Shown: positions 48,869 through 58,081, numbered from the stretch's first letter. The stretch: 64,000 bases of DNA from JAEUJM01 sp964635055 (GCA_964635055.1 CAZWMT010000012.1:75244-139243), one strand, 5' to 3'. The notes: generated from the sequence alone by a model not told the origin. Program-made: numbers and translations.

Positions 48869-51800
48869 TCAGTTGGTGGGGTGGAGGGCGGCGTCGATGC
48901 CGGTGACGGTGTCGCCGGCGAGCATGGTCAGGATCGACCCGGCGCCGAAGCTGGTGGCGTCGTCCCAGTACTGCTGGGCGTGGCCACCGTTGGGGTTCAC
49001 GAACGTGAGGTGGTTGTTGCCCGGGGCGACCCCGCGACGGGTGTAGCGGCCGTTCGTTCCGGTCACGGCGACCTTCAGCGCCCCGTTGGGGGCGATCGTG
49101 ACCGCCCACGCCCCTGCGATCGGGTCGCCCGAGACGGCATCGGTGATGGTGCCCGACACGACCCCACCGTCGGGAGCCAGCGACACGTCGCGGCGCTTGG
49201 TGGGCTGCGCCGCGGTGGCGGTCACCACACCAGACGAGGGGGCGTCGTTGAGAGCGACGTTGTTGAACCACTCCGCCTGGTGGGTGCCGGTGGTGTCGTA
49301 GAACAACAACCGGTACCCGCCCAACCCCACCGGGATGTCGTAGTTCCCCTCCGCGTCGGTGAGGTCACCAGCGGCGTAGGCGAAGGTGTTCGCCGACAGC
49401 GCCACGACCGCCACCCCGGCGAGGCCGTCGCCGCCCTCGGTGCCGGTCACCGTGCCGACCAGGTGGCCGCCGGTCCCGGCGCCCGCCTTGGCCGGCAACC
49501 CGACCTCGATCCCACCGGTGGTGGCACCGGCATCGACGGCCACGGGGGTCGAACCGGCGGAGTCGGGTGAGTCGTCGTAGTACTCGGGGGCGTGGGCGCC
49601 TCCGAGGTCGATGAAGATCCCGAGCTGTGGGCCCGGCCGCAGGCCCGCTGCGGTGAACGCCCCGGCCCCGTCGGTCACGGCACCCGGGCCAGGCCCGCCT
49701 CCGTCACCGAGATCGATGGTCAACACCGCCGTGTCCGGGATCGGGTCCCCGGTGGTGTCATCGGTGACGGTGCCCGCCACTGCGCCGGTGGTCGGCACCA
49801 GCACCGGGTCGGCCACCGCGGGGGTGGCGTTCGCCACCGTCACCTGGGTGGGCGACCCGAAGAACCCCGAGGTGTGCGCCCCCTCGGCGTCCAGGACGAA
49901 CACGTAGTAGTCGCCGATCGGGGCCCGACCCGCGAAGTGGCCCTGCCCGTCGGCGATGAACCCGCCCGCCATCGAGAAGTCGGCCGTCGACAACAGCGCC
50001 AGCAACGCCCCTGGGATCGGGTCGCCCGACACCGAGTCGGTCACCGTGCCCGACAGCTCGCCCTCGTCGATCGGGACCGACGTCACGCCGACATCCACCT
50101 GGTTCGACTCGACCGGTGTCGTGACCTCGTCTGCGGTGGCTGACGCCACGTTCTCGTAGGTCCCGATGTCGCCCGCGACGGCCACGTGGGTGCACTCGAC
50201 CGTGGTCTCGGCACCCGGTGCCAGCGCCCCCAGCGCACCGCCGCAACCGGTGGCGTTCGGGTCGGCGACGCTCACGTGATGGGCCACGCTGCCACCGGTG
50301 TTGGTGACCGTCACCTCGTAGTGGATCGCCTCGCCGACGATCACGGTGGTCTCGGCCGCGGCCTTCACCACCTCGAGCGCCGCCGGCGCCGTCACCGTGG
50401 TCACGACGATGTTCGACAGGGCCCCGGCCCCCTGGGCCGAGCTGACGAACGCGGCGTTGCCACGAGGGCCGACGTCGCCCGGGTCCACCGTCGTGTACGC
50501 GCAGTGCACCGTCGTCGACGCACCTGCGGCCAGGTTCGCCAACGGGCCCGAACAGGCCGGCGCCGCCGGGTCGCTGATCGCCAGACCCGACAGGGCGACG
50601 TTGCCCGAGTTGTGCACGACCAGGTGGTAATGGATCGCACCACCGGCCGCGACCGTCGACTCGTCGACCGTCTGGGCGATCGTCACCGCCGGCGCCTGCG
50701 CGACCACGGTCACATCCACCGTGTTCGAGTCCTGCGGCGACGTCTGCGCCGAGTCCACGCTGGCGGTGTTCGAGTACGTCCCCACATCGGCGGGGCTCGC
50801 CGTCGTGTAGGCGCAGTCCACCGTGTGGGCCGCACCCACCGCCAGATCCGGCATCGCACCGTCACACGCCGGTGCGTGCGCGTCGGTTACCGTGATCCCC
50901 GTCAGCGGCACGTTGCCCGTGTTGGTGACCACCACGTGGTAGTCGATGGGCTGACCGGCCACGACCGACGCCTGATCAGCCGACTTCACCACCGACAGCG
51001 ACGGCGCCGGCACCGGGCTCACCGCCACGTCCACCTGGTTCGAGTCGACCGCGGTCGTGACCTCGGTCGAGGTGGCCGATGCCACGTTCGAGTACGTCCC
51101 GATGTCACCGGTCACAGCGATGTGCGTGCACTCGATCATCTCGTCTGCACCCACCGCCAGCGTGGCGATCGGCGTCGAAGGACAATCAGCGTCGGGATCG
51201 TCGACCACGACGTCGTGCAACGTGACGTTGCCGGTGTTCGACACCGTGACGTCGTAGTGGATCGTCGCCCCCACCAACACCGCCGACTCGTCGGCGGCCT
51301 TGTCGACGTCCAGCGAGGGGTTGGCCGCCACCACGGTCACGTCGACCTGGTTCGAGTCCACCGGCGTCGTCACCTCGGTCGACGTCGCTGACGCGGTGTT
51401 CGAGTAGGTGCCCACGTCGTCGCCGTCGGTCACGTGGGCGCACTCGACCGTCGTGTCGGCGCCCACCGCCAACGTCGCGATGGGCTCCGTCGGGCAGTCG
51501 GCGTTCGGGTCGTCCACCTCCACTTCGGTGAGCTCGACCTGCCCGGTGTTCTCGACGATCACGTCGTAGTGGATGGTGTCGCCCTCGATCACCGACGCCT
51601 CGTCGGCCGCCTTGGACACCTCGAGCTCCGGTGTCCCTGCCTCCACCTCCACGTCGACCTGGTTCGACGGCTGCGGCGTCGTCACCTCGTCCGCGGTCGC
51701 CGATGCGATGTTCGAGTACGTCCCCACATCACCCACGACCGCCTCGTGGGTGCACTCCACCGTGTCGGACTCGCCCACCGCCAGCGTCGCCGCCGGCGCG

Positions 51801-54800
51801 GTCGGGCAGTCGGCATCCGGGTCGACCAGCGACACACCGTGCAACGCCACGTTGCCGGTGTTGATGACATCGATCGTGTAGTGGATGGTGTCGCCCACCA
51901 GCACGTCGGTCTCGTCGGCGCCCTTCTCCACCGCCAACGACGGCGCCAACGCAGCGACGGTGACGAACACCTGAGCCGCGCAGTAGGTGGTGAACGCCTC
52001 GGTGAAGATGCCGCACCCGTACATCCCGAACGACCCGACGTCGCCGGCGGCGGCGGTGTGGACGCAGTTCGTCGTGGCCGACGCTCCGACCGCGAGCGCC
52101 TGGTTGGGGTTGGTCGGACAGGTCAGGCCGCCGATTTCGACCACGTGGGCGTTGGTGATCGCCATGTTGCCGACGTTGGTCAACGTCACCTCGTAGTGGA
52201 CGGTGTCGCCCACCAGCACCGAGGTCTCCTGGGCAGCGATCGTCATGGCTAGCGCCGGCGCCGGCGGCCCGAAGTTGAACCCGCCCGAGACCAGCACCGG
52301 CACCAGCGACGACGTCTCGGTGCTGTTGCCCGTCGGCCCGGCGCCCCAGCACTTGGCCACCCACGACGAGGTCACCGCACACGAGAAGCCCCCGACCGCG
52401 ATCTCCACCCCGTCGGTCATCTCCGTCACCGACACCGGCGAGTTGGCCTGCGTGGAGGTGCCGTTGCCGAGTGTCCCTTGGAGGTTCCGGCCCCAGCACT
52501 TCGCTCCGCCCGCGGTCAGCACGACACACGAGTCGTTGTTGCCCACCGACAGTGAACGCACGCCGGAGGACAGCCCCGTCACCTGTGTCGGGGCGGCCGC
52601 CCCAGTGGTGTTTCCGTTGCCGATCTGACCGCTGCCGCCGGCCCCCCAACACTTCACCGCTCCACCGGCCGACAACGCACACGTGTGACTGCCGCCGGTG
52701 GCCACGCTCGTGTAGCCCGACCCGAGGTCGGTGACCTGCACCGGCACCAGGGAGTTGGCACCCACCGGGGTCCCCAACTGGTTCTGTTCGTTGTTGCCCC
52801 AGCACTGCACCGCACCCTCGGTAGTGACGGCACACGCGTGGGTCCCGCCGACGTCGATCGACACCACGTCCGACATGAACTCGACGGGCACCGACGACTG
52901 GTTCGGCGTGCCGTTGCCGAGAAGGCCACCTGCGCCCCAACAGCTCGCCACGCCGTTGGTCCGCAACGCACAGGTGGAGGAGTTGCCCGCCGATACCGCC
53001 GCGACCCCCGACGACAGGCCTGAAACGTTCACCGGCAGCGACGACGGCGTCGTCGTGCCGTTGCCCAACTGCCCGGAGGTGTTGTCCCCCCAGCATTGCA
53101 GCGCACCGCTGTTCAACACTGCACAGGTGTGGTCGGCTCCGGCTGACACCGACCGCACTCCAGACGACAAACCCGATACCGCCACTGGAACGTTCGACGG
53201 GGACGACGACCCGGTCCCCAGCTCGCCGAAATCGTTGGCACCCCAGCACTTCAACGCACCATTCGTCGTCACGCCGCACGCGTGACCGCTGCCCACCGAG
53301 ATCGTCGGCGGCAGGTTCTCCGCCGGCGCCACCACCGTCACGGTCGCAGAGCCCGTGATGTTCGGCGTGATCTGTGGTGGCGCGTTGGCGTACGGCTGCG
53401 CCGTATACGTCCCGACGTCCTGCCAAGTAGCCACCCTGGTACAGCTCGTCTGCGACGCCAAACCTGCGAGCAACGAGGCGGCGACCGCCACCGGGCACGT
53501 CCCCCCTGGGAACGTCATCGAGATGTTCTCCAACGCCACGTTGCCGGTGTTCTCCACCTTCACCTGGAAGTGCATCGTCTGACCCACCCCCACTGACGCC
53601 TCCGCCGCCGTCACCGTCACCGTCATGTTCGGTACGGGCGCCGGCACAGTCACGTTCACCGTCGCCGACGACGGCTCGGTCGCCTCGGCGGCGACAGCAG
53701 ACGCTGTGTTCGAGTAGATCCCTACATCCTGTGAGACCACCACATGTGTGCAGTTGATCGTTTCCGAGGCGCCCAAGGCCAGCGTCGACGGAAGCGACCC
53801 ACAGGAGGCCTTCGCATCCGTCAACACCACGTTCGTCAGCGGATACCTCCCTACGTTGGTCACCGTGACCTGGTAGCTGATCGTGGAGCCGATGAACGCG
53901 GTCGTCTCCGTCGCCGTCATCCTCACGGACAGCGAGGCCGGGCTGAAGCGGTTGCCACCGTTGACGAGGACCGGAGTCGGCGACCATGCGCCGTTCGACG
54001 TGCCGTTTCCAAACTGTCCGTGGTTTGACGCCCCCCAACATCTCATCGCGCCGGGCCGCGCCAGCGCGCATGCCGTCCCCGCCGAGCCGATGTATTCCGA
54101 TCCACCGAACTCGATCCCAACGGTGTCGGACGCCACTCCCGGAACGACAACCGGGACGCCGCCGCTGTAGTTCCTGCCCCAACACTTCACCACTCCGGTG
54201 CTACTGAGGGCACAAGACGTCTGATTGCCCACTGCGATGTCGACGGTGTCGGACCCGAGCCCGCTGAGCTGGACCATCGCGGCGCTCCGAGGCGACACAC
54301 TTCCGTTCCCGAGCTGCCCTTCCGAGTTCCGGCCCCAGCACAGCACGGTCCCGCTTGTCGTCACGCCGCACGTGTGGTCCTCGCCCGCATCCACTTCACT
54401 GAAGTTCGTCGAACCCAGGCTGAGGGGGAGCCCAGAGAAGTGCCACCCGTTCCAGGCGAGCTCGTAGTAGGAGTTGCCACCCCAGCAATGCGCTCGCCCC
54501 CCCTGCTCTACAGCGCAGACGTGGTGCTGGCCGACGGAGATCGAAGCGATGCCTGAAGTCAATCCGTACACCTGAAGCGGTACCGATGACATTCCTGGTG
54601 CCGCATTGCCCAGATGCCCCTGGCCCAACTGGCCCGAGCCATTCATGCCCCAGCACCTCACCGCGCCACCCGTCGTCAATGCGCAGGTGGTGTTCCCTCC
54701 GGCGGCGATGGCCTTGACACCCGAGGTCAACCCGACCACGTCGACCGGCGAAGCGACGGACACCGGCTCGGTGATCGTGGCGCCGTTGCCTACTTGGCCA

Positions 54801-55216
54801 TAGGAGTTGTCCCCCCAGCACTTGACCCCACCTGCGGAGGTCAAGGCGCAGCTGTGTGCCTCACCGGCTGCGACGGCGCTGACGGGCACTCCCAATCCAG
54901 TGACGTTGCGCGGCGTGGACGAGCTCCACGGATACGGCGGGCTCGTACCCAGCTGCCTGTCTGCGTTCAGGCCCCAACACTGCACCCCACCAGCCGCTAC
55001 GGCACAGGTGTGAGCGCCCCCTGCGGCGATCAGCGATCGCTCCACGGTCACAGGCGGGTCCGCCGCCGCCGGCGCCACCGGACCCACCGCCGCGGGGACC
55101 AGGACGGTGAGCGCGCCGAGGAGGCCCATCGTCACCAGTAGCACCACCGAGCGGTGGCCGCGCGGGCCCCGGTTCGTGCTGCGTCGAGCGATGCTGCCGG
55201 TCCGCCTGCGGTGCAT
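48869..55216 (-). CDS. Giant secreted protein: RCC1-like, DUF11-like and carboxypeptidase-regulatory-like repeats
   Basis: 2115 aa. A signal peptide (SVVLLVTMGLLGALTVLVPA, then PAAA) leads into two blocks of RCC1-like units (about 60-430 and 660-1000; HTCALSAGGAVKCWGAGGSG style, each with paired cysteines). A pair of DUF11-like domains separates them, and eight or nine DUF11/DUF7507-like units follow (about 1000-1660; VTNTGNVPLTGITVTDAHAP, YSNVASATSTEVTT). Five carboxypeptidase-regulatory-like domains form the C-terminus (GTVTDSVSGDPIPGALLALL style). No LPXTG or membrane anchor is visible, so it is probably released or held by its repeats. It would be a stalk- or adhesin-like surface protein. 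The ATG at 55216 is preceded by GGGGA. A related C-terminus is encoded at 63034. Confidence 0.9.
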   Translation of the reverse strand: MHRRRTGSIARRSTNRGPRGHRSVVLLVTMGLLGALTVLVPAAVGPVAPAAADPPVTVERSLIAAGGAHTCAVAAGGVQCWGLNADRQLGTSPPYPWSSSTPRNVTGLGVPVSAVAAGEAHSCALTSAGGVKCWGDNSYGQVGNGATITEPVSVASPVDVVGLTSGVKAIAAGGNTTCALTTGGAVRCWGMNGSGQLGQGHLGNAAPGMSSVPLQVYGLTSGIASISVGQHHVCAVEQGGRAHCWGGNSYYELAWNGWHFSGLPLSLGSTNFSEVDAGEDHTCGVTTSGTVLCWGRNSEGQLGNGSVSPRSAAMVQLSGLGSDTVDIAVGNQTSCALSSTGVVKCWGRNYSGGVPVVVPGVASDTVGIEFGGSEYIGSAGTACALARPGAMRCWGASNHGQFGNGTSNGAWSPTPVLVNGGNRFSPASLSVRMTATETTAFIGSTISYQVTVTNVGRYPLTNVVLTDAKASCGSLPSTLALGASETINCTHVVVSQDVGIYSNTASAVAAEATEPSSATVNVTVPAPVPNMTVTVTAAEASVGVGQTMHFQVKVENTGNVALENISMTFPGGTCPVAVAASLLAGLASQTSCTRVATWQDVGTYTAQPYANAPPQITPNITGSATVTVVAPAENLPPTISVGSGHACGVTTNGALKCWGANDFGELGTGSSSPSNVPVAVSGLSSGVRSVSAGADHTCAVLNSGALQCWGDNTSGQLGNGTTTPSSLPVNVSGLSSGVAAVSAGNSSTCALRTNGVASCWGAGGLLGNGTPNQSSVPVEFMSDVVSIDVGGTHACAVTTEGAVQCWGNNEQNQLGTPVGANSLVPVQVTDLGSGYTSVATGGSHTCALSAGGAVKCWGAGGSGQIGNGNTTGAAAPTQVTGLSSGVRSLSVGNNDSCVVLTAGGAKCWGRNLQGTLGNGTSTQANSPVSVTEMTDGVEIAVGGFSCAVTSSWVAKCWGAGPTGNSTETSSLVPVLVSGGFNFGPPAPALAMTIAAQETSVLVGDTVHYEVTLTNVGNMAITNAHVVEIGGLTCPTNPNQALAVGASATTNCVHTAAAGDVGSFGMYGCGIFTEAFTTYCAAQVFVTVAALAPSLAVEKGADETDVLVGDTIHYTIDVINTGNVALHGVSLVDPDADCPTAPAATLAVGESDTVECTHEAVVGDVGTYSNIASATADEVTTPQPSNQVDVEVEAGTPELEVSKAADEASVIEGDTIHYDVIVENTGQVELTEVEVDDPNADCPTEPIATLAVGADTTVECAHVTDGDDVGTYSNTASATSTEVTTPVDSNQVDVTVVAANPSLDVDKAADESAVLVGATIHYDVTVSNTGNVTLHDVVVDDPDADCPSTPIATLAVGADEMIECTHIAVTGDIGTYSNVASATSTEVTTAVDSNQVDVAVSPVPAPSLSVVKSADQASVVAGQPIDYHVVVTNTGNVPLTGITVTDAHAPACDGAMPDLAVGAAHTVDCAYTTASPADVGTYSNTASVDSAQTSPQDSNTVDVTVVAQAPAVTIAQTVDESTVAAGGAIHYHLVVHNSGNVALSGLAISDPAAPACSGPLANLAAGASTTVHCAYTTVDPGDVGPRGNAAFVSSAQGAGALSNIVVTTVTAPAALEVVKAAAETTVIVGEAIHYEVTVTNTGGSVAHHVSVADPNATGCGGALGALAPGAETTVECTHVAVAGDIGTYENVASATADEVTTPVESNQVDVGVTSVPIDEGELSGTVTDSVSGDPIPGALLALLSTADFSMAGGFIADGQGHFAGRAPIGDYYVFVLDAEGAHTSGFFGSPTQVTVANATPAVADPVLVPTTGAVAGTVTDDTTGDPIPDTAVLTIDLGDGGGPGPGAVTDGAGAFTAAGLRPGPQLGIFIDLGGAHAPEYYDDSPDSAGSTPVAVDAGATTGGIEVGLPAKAGAGTGGHLVGTVTGTEGGDGLAGVAVVALSANTFAYAAGDLTDAEGNYDIPVGLGGYRLLFYDTTGTHQAEWFNNVALNDAPSSGVVTATAAQPTKRRDVSLAPDGGVVSGTITDAVSGDPIAGAWAVTIAPNGALKVAVTGTNGRYTRRGVAPGNNHLTFVNPNGGHAQQYWDDATSFGAGSILTMLAGDTVTGIDAALHPTN

Positions 55217-55285
55217 TTGAGTCCCCGTCCGGTGTGAAAAACGGTGCCACCGGCGAGTCTGAACGAACTGTCTGACGGGCGAGTC

Positions 55286-55345
55286 AGTACCCGGGTACTA
55301 CATTTTCCGGACGCCCCGATCGCCGCAGTGTCGTACCCCGGTACG
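55286..55345. promoter_or_regulatory. Two related palindromes between divergent genes
   Basis: AGTACCCGGGTACT (55286-55299, perfect) and CGTACCCCGGTACG (55332-55345, palindromic except for the central CC) lie 46 bp apart between the giant gene start (55216) and the small gene start (55382). They look like paired operators for one dimeric regulator. Confidence 0.65.
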
Positions 55346-55381
55346 GATGGCGCCGCCGCCCATCCGTCGTACCGTCCCAGC

Positions 55382-55579
55382 ATGAACCGGGCCGATGCCC
55401 TCGACACGCTGCCGGCGCCCTACGCGGCGGCGTTGCAGCTGTTCGAGGCCGGCGCCGCCACCGAGGCCATCGCCGAAGCCGCTGGGGTTCCCGCCGACGC
55501 GGTCGTCGCCCTCATCGAAGTCGGCGAGGGCAAGCTGGCGGCGCTGCTCGACCTCCCACCGGTCGATCACGAGGAGTGA
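55382..55579 (+). CDS. Small helix-turn-helix-like protein (65 aa)
   Basis: MNRADALDTLPAPYAAALQL, then FEAGAATEAIAEAAGVPADA, VVALIEVGEGKLAALLDLPP. The AATEAIAEAAGVPADAVVAL part reads as a helix-turn-helix like sigma region 4 or small DNA-binding proteins, without other domains. It is divergent from the giant secreted protein gene and shares two palindromes with it. Function is unknown. Confidence 0.65.
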   Translation: MNRADALDTLPAPYAAALQLFEAGAATEAIAEAAGVPADAVVALIEVGEGKLAALLDLPPVDHEE

Positions 55580-55689
55580 GACGCCCCCGGCCCGATGGTT
55601 CAGTCGGGTCGCTCCCCACGCTGACTCAACCGCGTGTAGGCCCGCACCTGCCGGCAGACAACGGCGGCGTCCTCGGTGCCCATGGTTGC

Positions 55690-55727
55690 AGCCGTATCGG
55701 AGTGCACCCGGCGTTCAGCTGAACGCC
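55690..55727 (+). repeat. Cassette-flanking repeat, copy 1
   Basis: Contains GTATCGGAGTGCACCCGG followed by the perfect palindrome GGCGTTCAGCTGAACGCC. The same element recurs at 56590 and 57260 in the same orientation, each time at a toxin-antitoxin operon boundary. Confidence 0.75.
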
Positions 55728-55771
55728 CGATCACGCGACTTCTCCGCCCCAGTCGGGGCGCGCGGGGGTGG

Positions 55772-55782
55772 CTACAATGTAG
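55772..55782. promoter_or_regulatory. Operator and -10 of TA operon 1
   Basis: CTACAATGTAG is a perfect palindrome with an A centre, ending 2 bp before ATG 55785. It includes a TACAAT -10-like hexamer, so transcription would begin at about the start codon, giving a leaderless mRNA, and the antitoxin could repress by covering it. A related ATGTAGC pair lies before TA operon 3. Confidence 0.65.
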
Positions 55783-55784
55783 TC

Positions 55785-56210
55785 ATGGCGACTCCGATCT
55801 CCGTCAGGTTTCGTGACCAACGGGTCGCGGAACGACTGCGGCGCGAGGCCGCGTCCAACGCGCGGTCGCACTCGGCACTGGCCGAGGAGCTGATCGACGA
55901 GGGCCTCCGCCAACGCCACCACCCGCTGATCACCTTTCGCGACGGGCCAGCTGGGCGTCGCCCGGCCCTTGCCGGCGGGCCCGACCTGTGGGAGGTCATC
56001 GACGGTCTGACGGGCGGCGACGTGGCGCCACAGGACCGCATCGCCCGTGCCACCGAACTCTTCGGGGTCGAGCCCTCGCTCATCGATGCCGTCCTCGCCT
56101 ACTACGCGGAGTTCACCGACGAGATCGACGCCGAGATCGCCACCAACCGGTCGGTCGCCGAAGAAGCCGAGGAACAATGGCGTCGCCGCAACGACCTCCT
56201 CGCCCGCTGA
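55785..56210 (+). CDS. Antitoxin of a DUF5615/PIN-like TA pair (operon 1)
   Basis: A 141-aa protein. The N-terminus, PISVRFRDQRVAERLRREAA, SNARSHSALAEELIDEGLRQ, is ribbon-helix-helix-like. The middle has HHPLITFRDGPAGRRPALAG, GPDLWEVIDGLTGGD, and the C-terminus is a DUF433-like helical part (VEPSLIDAVLAYYAEFTDEI). The same architecture is seen in the antitoxin at 57653 (FPGIVYRDGATGRRAALLGG, PDVWEVIRDLSH). It would bind the operator at 55772 and neutralise the toxin, whose gene overlaps its 3' end. Confidence 0.8.
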   Translation: MATPISVRFRDQRVAERLRREAASNARSHSALAEELIDEGLRQRHHPLITFRDGPAGRRPALAGGPDLWEVIDGLTGGDVAPQDRIARATELFGVEPSLIDAVLAYYAEFTDEIDAEIATNRSVAEEAEEQWRRRNDLLAR

Positions 56211-56563
56211 AGCTGCTGCTCGACGTACACCACTCACCACGAGCGGCCGAGCAGCTGCGAGCGCTCGACCACGACGTCCTCGCCGCCGGCGACGACCCAC
56301 TGCTTCGCACCCTGCTCGACGAGGATCTGCTTCGCAGCGCCACGGCATCGGGCCGAGCGGTGGTCACCGAGAACGCCCGCGACTTCGATCGCATCGTCAG
56401 AAGCTGGGCCGGCGGTGGCGAGCACCACCACGGCGTCGTCTTCACCTCGCCGCGACGCTTCCACCGAGGCAGCACCGCCTACCCCGAGAACCTCGTCACC
56501 GCCCTGATCGCACTCCTCGACGACCCACCCATGGACGACCTCGACTGGGTCCACTGGCTCTGA
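56177..56563 (+). CDS. PIN-like (DUF5615-type) toxin, operon 1
   Basis: About 128 aa. The core is LKLLLDVHHSPRAAEQLRAL, DHDVLAAGDDPLLRTLLDED, GRAVVTENARDFDRIVRSWA, a DUF5615/Mut7-C-like PIN fold with acidic residues at D (LLLDVH), E/D (DEDLL) and E/D (TENARDF). It would be an RNase toxin. ATG 56177 overlaps the antitoxin by 34 bp; a shorter start at the CTG (56207) overlapping the antitoxin TGA is equally plausible. Confidence 0.8.
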   Translation: MASPQRPPRPLKLLLDVHHSPRAAEQLRALDHDVLAAGDDPLLRTLLDEDLLRSATASGRAVVTENARDFDRIVRSWAGGGEHHHGVVFTSPRRFHRGSTAYPENLVTALIALLDDPPMDDLDWVHWL

Positions 56564-56589
56564 TCTCCCGGCTGAGGTCGCGAGCGTGT

Positions 56590-56637
56590 GATCGTTTCGG
56601 AGTGCACGGAGCGTTCACTTCACTTCACCTGAACACT
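56590..56637 (+). repeat. Cassette-flanking repeat, copy 2
   Basis: GTTTCGGAGTGCACGGAGCG followed by TTCAC...GTGAA-like TTCACTTCACCTGAAC. It matches copies 1 and 3 over TCGGAGTGCA and the GCGT..TGAAC part, with an expanded loop. It lies between the operon 1 toxin stop and the end of the opposing MazF-type gene. Confidence 0.7.
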
Positions 56638-56652
56638 CCGGGCAGCCGCCAC

Positions 56653-56991
56653 TCAGTGGTTCAGCAGGGTCTTCATGACGAATGCCACGCGATCACTCAC
56701 GGCGGGGCTGATCGCGCCGAGGCGGTGAATCAGGCGCCGCTGGTTCACCGAACGGATCAGCTCACACTGCACGTAGCTGACCTCGTCGAGCCCACTCGAC
56801 GGATCGGCCTCGACCTCGACATGCAGCGACAGCCCCCGGTCGACCGTGGTCAGCGGGGCAAGGATCACGAAGGGGAAGGTCGGGCCGAAACTGTCCGGCG
56901 GACCGAGCACGAGGGCCGGTCGGTGCCAGCCCGGTTCGCCCGGGTACGGTTCGCCGAAATCGACGAGCCAGAGGTCGTCAACCGATGCCAT
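56653..56991 (-). CDS. MazF/PemK-like toxin, operon 2
   Basis: A 112-aa toxin-like protein: DDLWLVDFGEPYPGEPGWHR, PALVLGPPDSFGPTFPFVIL, APLTTVDRGLSLHVEVEADP, SYVQCELIRSVNQRRLIHRL. The fold is that of a PemK/CcdB-type endoribonuclease. It overlaps its antitoxin gene by 14 bp. Confidence 0.85.
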   Translation of the reverse strand: MASVDDLWLVDFGEPYPGEPGWHRPALVLGPPDSFGPTFPFVILAPLTTVDRGLSLHVEVEADPSSGLDEVSYVQCELIRSVNQRRLIHRLGAISPAVSDRVAFVMKTLLNH

Positions 56992-57214
56992 CGGTGACCG
57001 AGGTGGCGTCGGCCTCGGTCACGTAGGCCTCCCACCGATCGGAGTCCTCACGCAACTCGCCGAGCTCGCCGGCGACCTGCCGCGCGAACCGCTGACGGCG
57101 AAGCGCCTCGGCGGCTTCGCTCACCGTCTCGATGAGGGTCGCTCCCGCGAGCTGACTGAGCTCGACCAGGCGGGCGTGGGTGGCGGTGTCGACCCTGATC
57201 GTGGTGGTGCGCAC
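56978..57214 (-). CDS. Ribbon-helix-helix antitoxin, operon 2
   Basis: A 78-aa protein starting MRTTTIRVDTATHARLVELS, then GATLIETVSEAAEALRRQRF, a clear RHH DNA-binding N-terminus. The acidic C-terminal tail (ELREDSDRWEAYVTEADATS) would occupy the toxin. Confidence 0.85.
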   Translation of the reverse strand: MRTTTIRVDTATHARLVELSQLAGATLIETVSEAAEALRRQRFARQVAGELGELREDSDRWEAYVTEADATSVTDGIG

Positions 57215-57259
57215 AGGGCGCAGTCTATGTTCTGTATGCGCGATCGTCTACATGTCTGC

Positions 57260-57296
57260 AATCGTATCGGAGTGCATTCGGCGTCCCGTTGAACGT
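57260..57296 (+). repeat. Cassette-flanking repeat, copy 3
   Basis: CGTATCGGAGTGCATTCGG followed by CGTCCCGTTGAACG, matching copies 1 and 2. It sits between the operon 2 antitoxin start and the operon 3 toxin stop. Confidence 0.75.
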
Positions 57297-57308
57297 TTTC
57301 GTGGATGC

Positions 57309-57656
57309 TCACGGCCAGTGCACGGCCCGGTAGGGCTCGGGGTGGTGCTCGGACCACGTGTGAAGGTGGTCGGCGAGGTGGAACGCGAGCCCCGGGCCGG
57401 CGGGAAACGATGACTTGCGCACGAACACGACGGGTACCACGCGCTCGTCGCGCGACGCGGCCTGCTCGAGCAGCGCCGCGAAGTCGGCGAAGTTCTCCGT
57501 GACCAGCACCCGGTCATCGTCCACCGCCCGCTGGAGCACGTCCGCATCAGCGGCGCCCGCGAGTCCCGCGGCCACCGCCGCTACCGCGTCGTGACCTCGA
57601 CGCATCAGCTCATCGGCGGTGGTCGGGGGCAACATCTCGTCGATCAGCCACCTCAC
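57309..57656 (-). CDS. PIN-like (DUF5615) toxin, operon 3
   Basis: A 115-aa DUF5615-type PIN protein: MRWLIDEMLPPTTADELMRR, GHDAVAAVAAGLAGAADADV, LQRAVDDDRVLVTENFADFA, with acidic residues in LIDEM, DADV and TENFADF. The GTG at 57656 overlaps the antitoxin stop (GTGA). It is paralogous in layout to operon 1, but sequence identity is modest. Confidence 0.88.
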   Translation of the reverse strand: MRWLIDEMLPPTTADELMRRGHDAVAAVAAGLAGAADADVLQRAVDDDRVLVTENFADFAALLEQAASRDERVVPVVFVRKSSFPAGPGLAFHLADHLHTWSEHHPEPYRAVHWP

Positions 57657-58075
57657 GAGGACAGCAGGCGGTCGCGACGATCGATCTGGGCACGAACCCG
57701 TTCGGCGGCGGCTTCGTCGGCAGCGATGAGCTCGTCGATCGCCACCGGATGGTCGACGTAGAACTCGATGGCGGTCTCCACCTGGCGCGGGTGGAGACCG
57801 GACGAGTCAGCCACATCGGCCAGCCGGGTGCGCTGGTCCCCCGTGGCGTGGGACAGATCGCGGATCACCTCCCAGACGTCCGGGCCGCCCAGGAGCGCGG
57901 CGCGGCGCCCGGTCGCCCCGTCGCGGTAGACGATTCCCGGGAACCGACGGGTCTTGAGGCCCTCGTCGAGCAGGCTCACGACGAGCGCGGTCACCGACAC
58001 ACCCGTCGCCCTGGCCTCGGCATCGAGATCGCCGAGCAGATCGTCAGGCAGTCGAAACGATGTCGGTCGAGCCAT
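57653..58075 (-). CDS. Antitoxin of DUF5615 TA pair, operon 3
   Basis: A 140-aa protein: PTSFRLPDDLLGDLDAEARA, TGVSVTALVVSLLDEGLKTR (RHH-like), FPGIVYRDGATGRRAALLGG, then LHPRQVETAIEFYVDHPVAI (DUF433-like). Upstream are two ATGTAGC repeats and GTAGTGCTAC, a probable operator. ATG 58075 was chosen; GTG 58099 in frame would start inside the operator. Confidence 0.82.
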   Translation of the reverse strand: MARPTSFRLPDDLLGDLDAEARATGVSVTALVVSLLDEGLKTRRFPGIVYRDGATGRRAALLGGPDVWEVIRDLSHATGDQRTRLADVADSSGLHPRQVETAIEFYVDHPVAIDELIAADEAAAERVRAQIDRRDRLLSS

Positions 58076-58081
58076 CTCCCC

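Noticed and set aside
55690..57296. Integron with attC sites around the toxin-antitoxin operons
   Set aside because: The repeats lack RYYYAAC/GTTRRRY core sites and no tyrosine integrase is visible, so only a cassette-like arrangement is claimed.
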